Both the position numbers and the translations under genes were made by a program. From Caballeronia udeis (GTDB lineage Bacteria; Pseudomonadota; Gammaproteobacteria; Burkholderiales; Burkholderiaceae), in contig NZ_FCOK02000025.1 in NCBI RefSeq assembly GCF_001544555.2, forward strand, positions 46,898 through 110,897: a stretch of DNA of 64,000 bases, given 5' to 3'. Below the pieces are notes generated by a model. That model was given only the letters and a program-made list of their open reading frames with translations, was not told the DNA's origin and searched no databases. This document shows positions 62,134-64,000 of this stretch, one piece after another. Within the stretch, counting starts at the first letter, position 1; every line of letters begins with the position of its first letter.

Positions 62134-62700
62134 TCAGCGGGCCGCATCCGCATCCTGCTTGCGCCATGTCTTGCGCTGGCGAAACAGTCTACCGACCGCG
62201 ATCCGGGCCGCTTTCCACCACGCAAAAGGTCGTGGATCCGCCAGCATGCTCAGTGCGCGCGCGTAGTCGAGCGTCAGACCGGGTGTCCACGCCATCGTAA
62301 CGGCGCGCTTCCTGATCTGGGCCGCGACCCACAATTCCGGCGTGACAAGCACACGCAAAAGACTGCCCCAGCCGGCACGGCTTCCGCGCAACCGGCCGAC
62401 TGCGCCCTCAATTGCTGCCTCGAGCGCATTTGACACAGTGCTTGAGCAATTCCGATGCGTCAGGTTGTACGTGGTATCCCGGCGGAAGCTCTCCCAGAAC
62501 GCCTGCAGCTTGGCGGGGTCGTAGTTCCGGATTCGTACGCGAACCGTTGACGGGCACCACGCCTTCGATTCAGTCGCGTAATCGGGTTGGAACACGCCAG
62601 GAACATCGTTGTCGCTTGTCGCGCGAAGGATGCGGCCGAACTCGTCTGGCGAGCGGTCGATTTCGACGCCCGGATAAAGACTTATATAGACGCCTTCAGG
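62134..62700 (-). pseudogene. 3' part of a gene interrupted by an IS66-family element
   Basis: About 188 codons remain, from PEGVYISLYPGVEIDRSPDE to the stop at 62134. The frame continues 14 more codons to the right, but these lie inside the IS66 end and give only a TTG start before a stop, so the native 5' end is missing. The block TTYNLTHRNCSSTVSNALEA resembles the His/Asn-Cys site of papain-like or NlpC-like cysteine peptidase folds. Identity is unknown; possibly the C-terminal domain of a larger envelope protein. Confidence 0.62.
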
Positions 62701-62731
62701 GTAAGCGTCATGCAGAGGCCGCGCTGACCGT

Positions 62732-63352
62732 TCAGAACTCAAATTCCGCTAGTCGTTCGTTGACGGCAGCGAGGTCAAAAGCATCGGGATCGAAACTGCC
62801 GCCACACCATTCGAGCAGTTGCTCATGGTCTTCATGAGACGGGTCGGCTATAGCTTCTAAGAATTCGATATACCCGGGTCCACCACCGACGTCTTCGGGC
62901 GGACAGGCGTTGCGGCCAGCCAAGCAGATCGGCGAGCGTAAGTCGGGATCAGGTGGCAAGATTTTTTCGACTTTGACGCGATGTTGCCAATTGTCGCCAA
63001 AGTCGTAGATATAGGTGAACAATTTCCGGTCACCAAGTACCACCGCGAGGGTTGCCTTGGCTTCGTCTAACACAGGTGGATCGTCGGGGACATCGGGTCG
63101 GAAGAGCGGATCGACCTCCCCATAGTTTTTGTCTCCAATGACGTACTCATGCACGTGGCCACCGTCCCACCCCATGGTCATGAGCAAGATGACGTGAAGC
63201 CTGGAAAGCTCAACGGATCCGCGAACGAGAATCTGCCGCCAAATCGCCGGTCTGAGACCCAGTAGTTCAACCCGCAACTGATAGACGAACTCTGGAGAGC
63301 TGACCATTCGCAACGTGGGTTTGCGACTGCTTGATTTGCGTGCTTGAGCCAT
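62732..63352 (-). CDS. Plasmid pRiA4b ORF-3 family protein
   Basis: A 206-residue protein of the pRiA4b ORF-3 family. Typical blocks are VYQLRVELLGLRPAIWRQIL, LSRLHVILLMTMGWDGGHVH, YIYDFGDNWQHRVKVEKILP and PPEDVGGGPGYIEFLEAIAD. Function is unknown. Genes of this family often ride next to IS66 transposases, as here (12-base gap to the transposase stop). It ends 31 bases before the inferred IS66 edge. Confidence 0.9.
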   Translation of the reverse strand: MAQARKSSSRKPTLRMVSSPEFVYQLRVELLGLRPAIWRQILVRGSVELSRLHVILLMTMGWDGGHVHEYVIGDKNYGEVDPLFRPDVPDDPPVLDEAKATLAVVLGDRKLFTYIYDFGDNWQHRVKVEKILPPDPDLRSPICLAGRNACPPEDVGGGPGYIEFLEAIADPSHEDHEQLLEWCGGSFDPDAFDLAAVNERLAEFEF

Positions 63353-63364
63353 CGTGATGGTCCG

Positions 63365-64000
63365 TTAAGCTGCGAGCTGTGTGGCCTGTTCAACGGGCAT
63401 CAGGCGCCACGGCAGCAGTTCGTCGACGCGGTTGATGGGATGATCGGCGATCCGTTCGAAGACAGCACGCAAATACGCAAATGGCTCCACATCGTTTAGG
63501 CGTGCCGTTCCGATCAGGCTGTAGATTATCGCAGCGCTCTCACCGCCGCCGTCGGACCCTGCGAACAGATAATTCCGGCGTCCAAGAACTAGAGGGCGAA
63601 TTGAGCGTTCTGCGGTGTTGTTGTCCACTTCGATGCGCCCATCTTCGCAGTAACGTGTCAGCGCCTGCCAATGTGTCAACGAGTACTTGATCGCCTTGGC
63701 TATGCCGGACTTCACCGATACCTGCAAGAGCGTTCGTTCCAGCCAGACCTTCAGGCTTATGAGAAGCGGTATCGCACGCGTCAGGCGAACCGATTGACGC
63801 ACGGCGGGCATTTGTCCGCGGATATCCCTCTCAATTGCGTACAGGGCTCTGATCCGGAGCAGCGCCTCCTCGGCGATCGGAGAGCGGTCTAACTCGAACA
63901 AGTCATAGTACTTACGCCGAGCGTGGGCCCAGCAAGCGGCTTCGATAATCTGGCCAGCGCGATATAGCGCGGAATACCCGCTATAGGCATCCGCTTGCAG
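63365..64000 (-). CDS. tnpC: IS66 family transposase TnpC, C-terminal part
   Basis: The minus-strand frame is open from base 64000 to the stop at 63365 (211 codons). Diagnostic blocks are LQADAYSGYSALYRAGQIIE, EAACWAHARRKYYDLFEL, the late catalytic region RIEVDNNTAERSIRPLVLGR and the C-terminal RIADHPINRVDELLPWRL. DDE transposase; the N-terminal half with the zinc finger and first catalytic Asp lies outside the window. Confidence 0.95.
   Translation of the reverse strand: MQADAYSGYSALYRAGQIIEAACWAHARRKYYDLFELDRSPIAEEALLRIRALYAIERDIRGQMPAVRQSVRLTRAIPLLISLKVWLERTLLQVSVKSGIAKAIKYSLTHWQALTRYCEDGRIEVDNNTAERSIRPLVLGRRNYLFAGSDGGGESAAIIYSLIGTARLNDVEPFAYLRAVFERIADHPINRVDELLPWRLMPVEQATQLAA

Larger units (their letters stand above)
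62701..64000 (-). mobile_element. IS66-family insertion sequence (right part, runs off window)
   Basis: The element edge is placed at 62701, where the sequence reads GTAAGCGTCATGCAGAGG inward; IS66 elements typically begin GTAA and make 8-bp target duplications. The outer 8 bases would be CCTTCAGG (62693-62700). Inside lie a pRiA4b ORF-3 passenger gene and the 3' part of the transposase gene. The other end and tnpA/tnpB are beyond the window. Confidence 0.72.

Noticed and set aside
1..64000. CRISPR arrays
   Set aside because: No regularly spaced short repeats of the expected kind and no cas genes were seen anywhere in the window.

Overview
The window reads as chromosomal DNA of a Burkholderiaceae bacterium (Burkholderia, Paraburkholderia or Caballeronia). 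It is G+C-rich. The glucokinase-HexR fusion encoded beside pgl and zwf, the Gram-negative porin type, the PXPV-repeat protein and the general gene order all fit that group. The genus call is an inference from gene content; no database search was possible.

Layout. 1-2900: an EnvZ/OmpR-like two-component pair (kinase cut by the window edge) divergent from a Spy-like periplasmic protein, with paired GTAAA-N5-GTAAA-like boxes between them. 3131-6914: a pirin and a hisQMP amino-acid ABC transporter with no adjacent binding-protein gene. 7398-8504: a porin. 8816-18068: a glucose module, with zwf-pgl-glk/hexR on the minus strand and gtsABCD on the plus strand, diverging from a compact control region where a perfect HexR-type palindrome overlaps both -10 boxes. 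18138-19513: a broken autotransporter gene. 20426-24000: an S9 peptidase and a Bcr/CflA-type exporter. 24260-34738: hemL, ribD, ribE, ribBA, ribH and nusB, interrupted by a triheme peroxidase and a Frc-type sugar ABC transporter. 34759-45896: housekeeping and small accessory genes (aminotransferase, lytic transglycosylase, ubiD, asparaginase, LysE exporter, Thr/Ser dehydratase, PXPV protein, DUF2520 protein, EthD protein, YggT protein).

45971-46044 is tRNA-Gly(CCC). Its last 18 bases recur at 61293-61310, so 46027-61310 is a 15.3-kb integrated element. It carries a tyrosine integrase, a three-gene operon ending in a Shedu (SduA) anti-phage nuclease, a ColE2-type replicase, a ParB/MT-A70 methyltransferase fusion, mobC and a relaxase with a candidate oriT, a SEC-C protein with a PD-(D/E)XK-like core, an outer-membrane barrel and an XRE repressor. 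It has replication and mobilisation genes but no mating-pore genes, so it looks like an integrative mobilizable element that once behaved as a plasmid. The two unknown genes ahead of sduA and the SEC-C nuclease-like gene are the best candidates for undescribed defence functions.

Beyond the element, 61533-62700 holds a membrane-protein gene and the 3' part of a gene that appears to be cut at 62700 by an IS66-family element. That element starts at 62701 with GTAAGCG, carries a pRiA4b ORF-3 passenger gene and runs off the window end.
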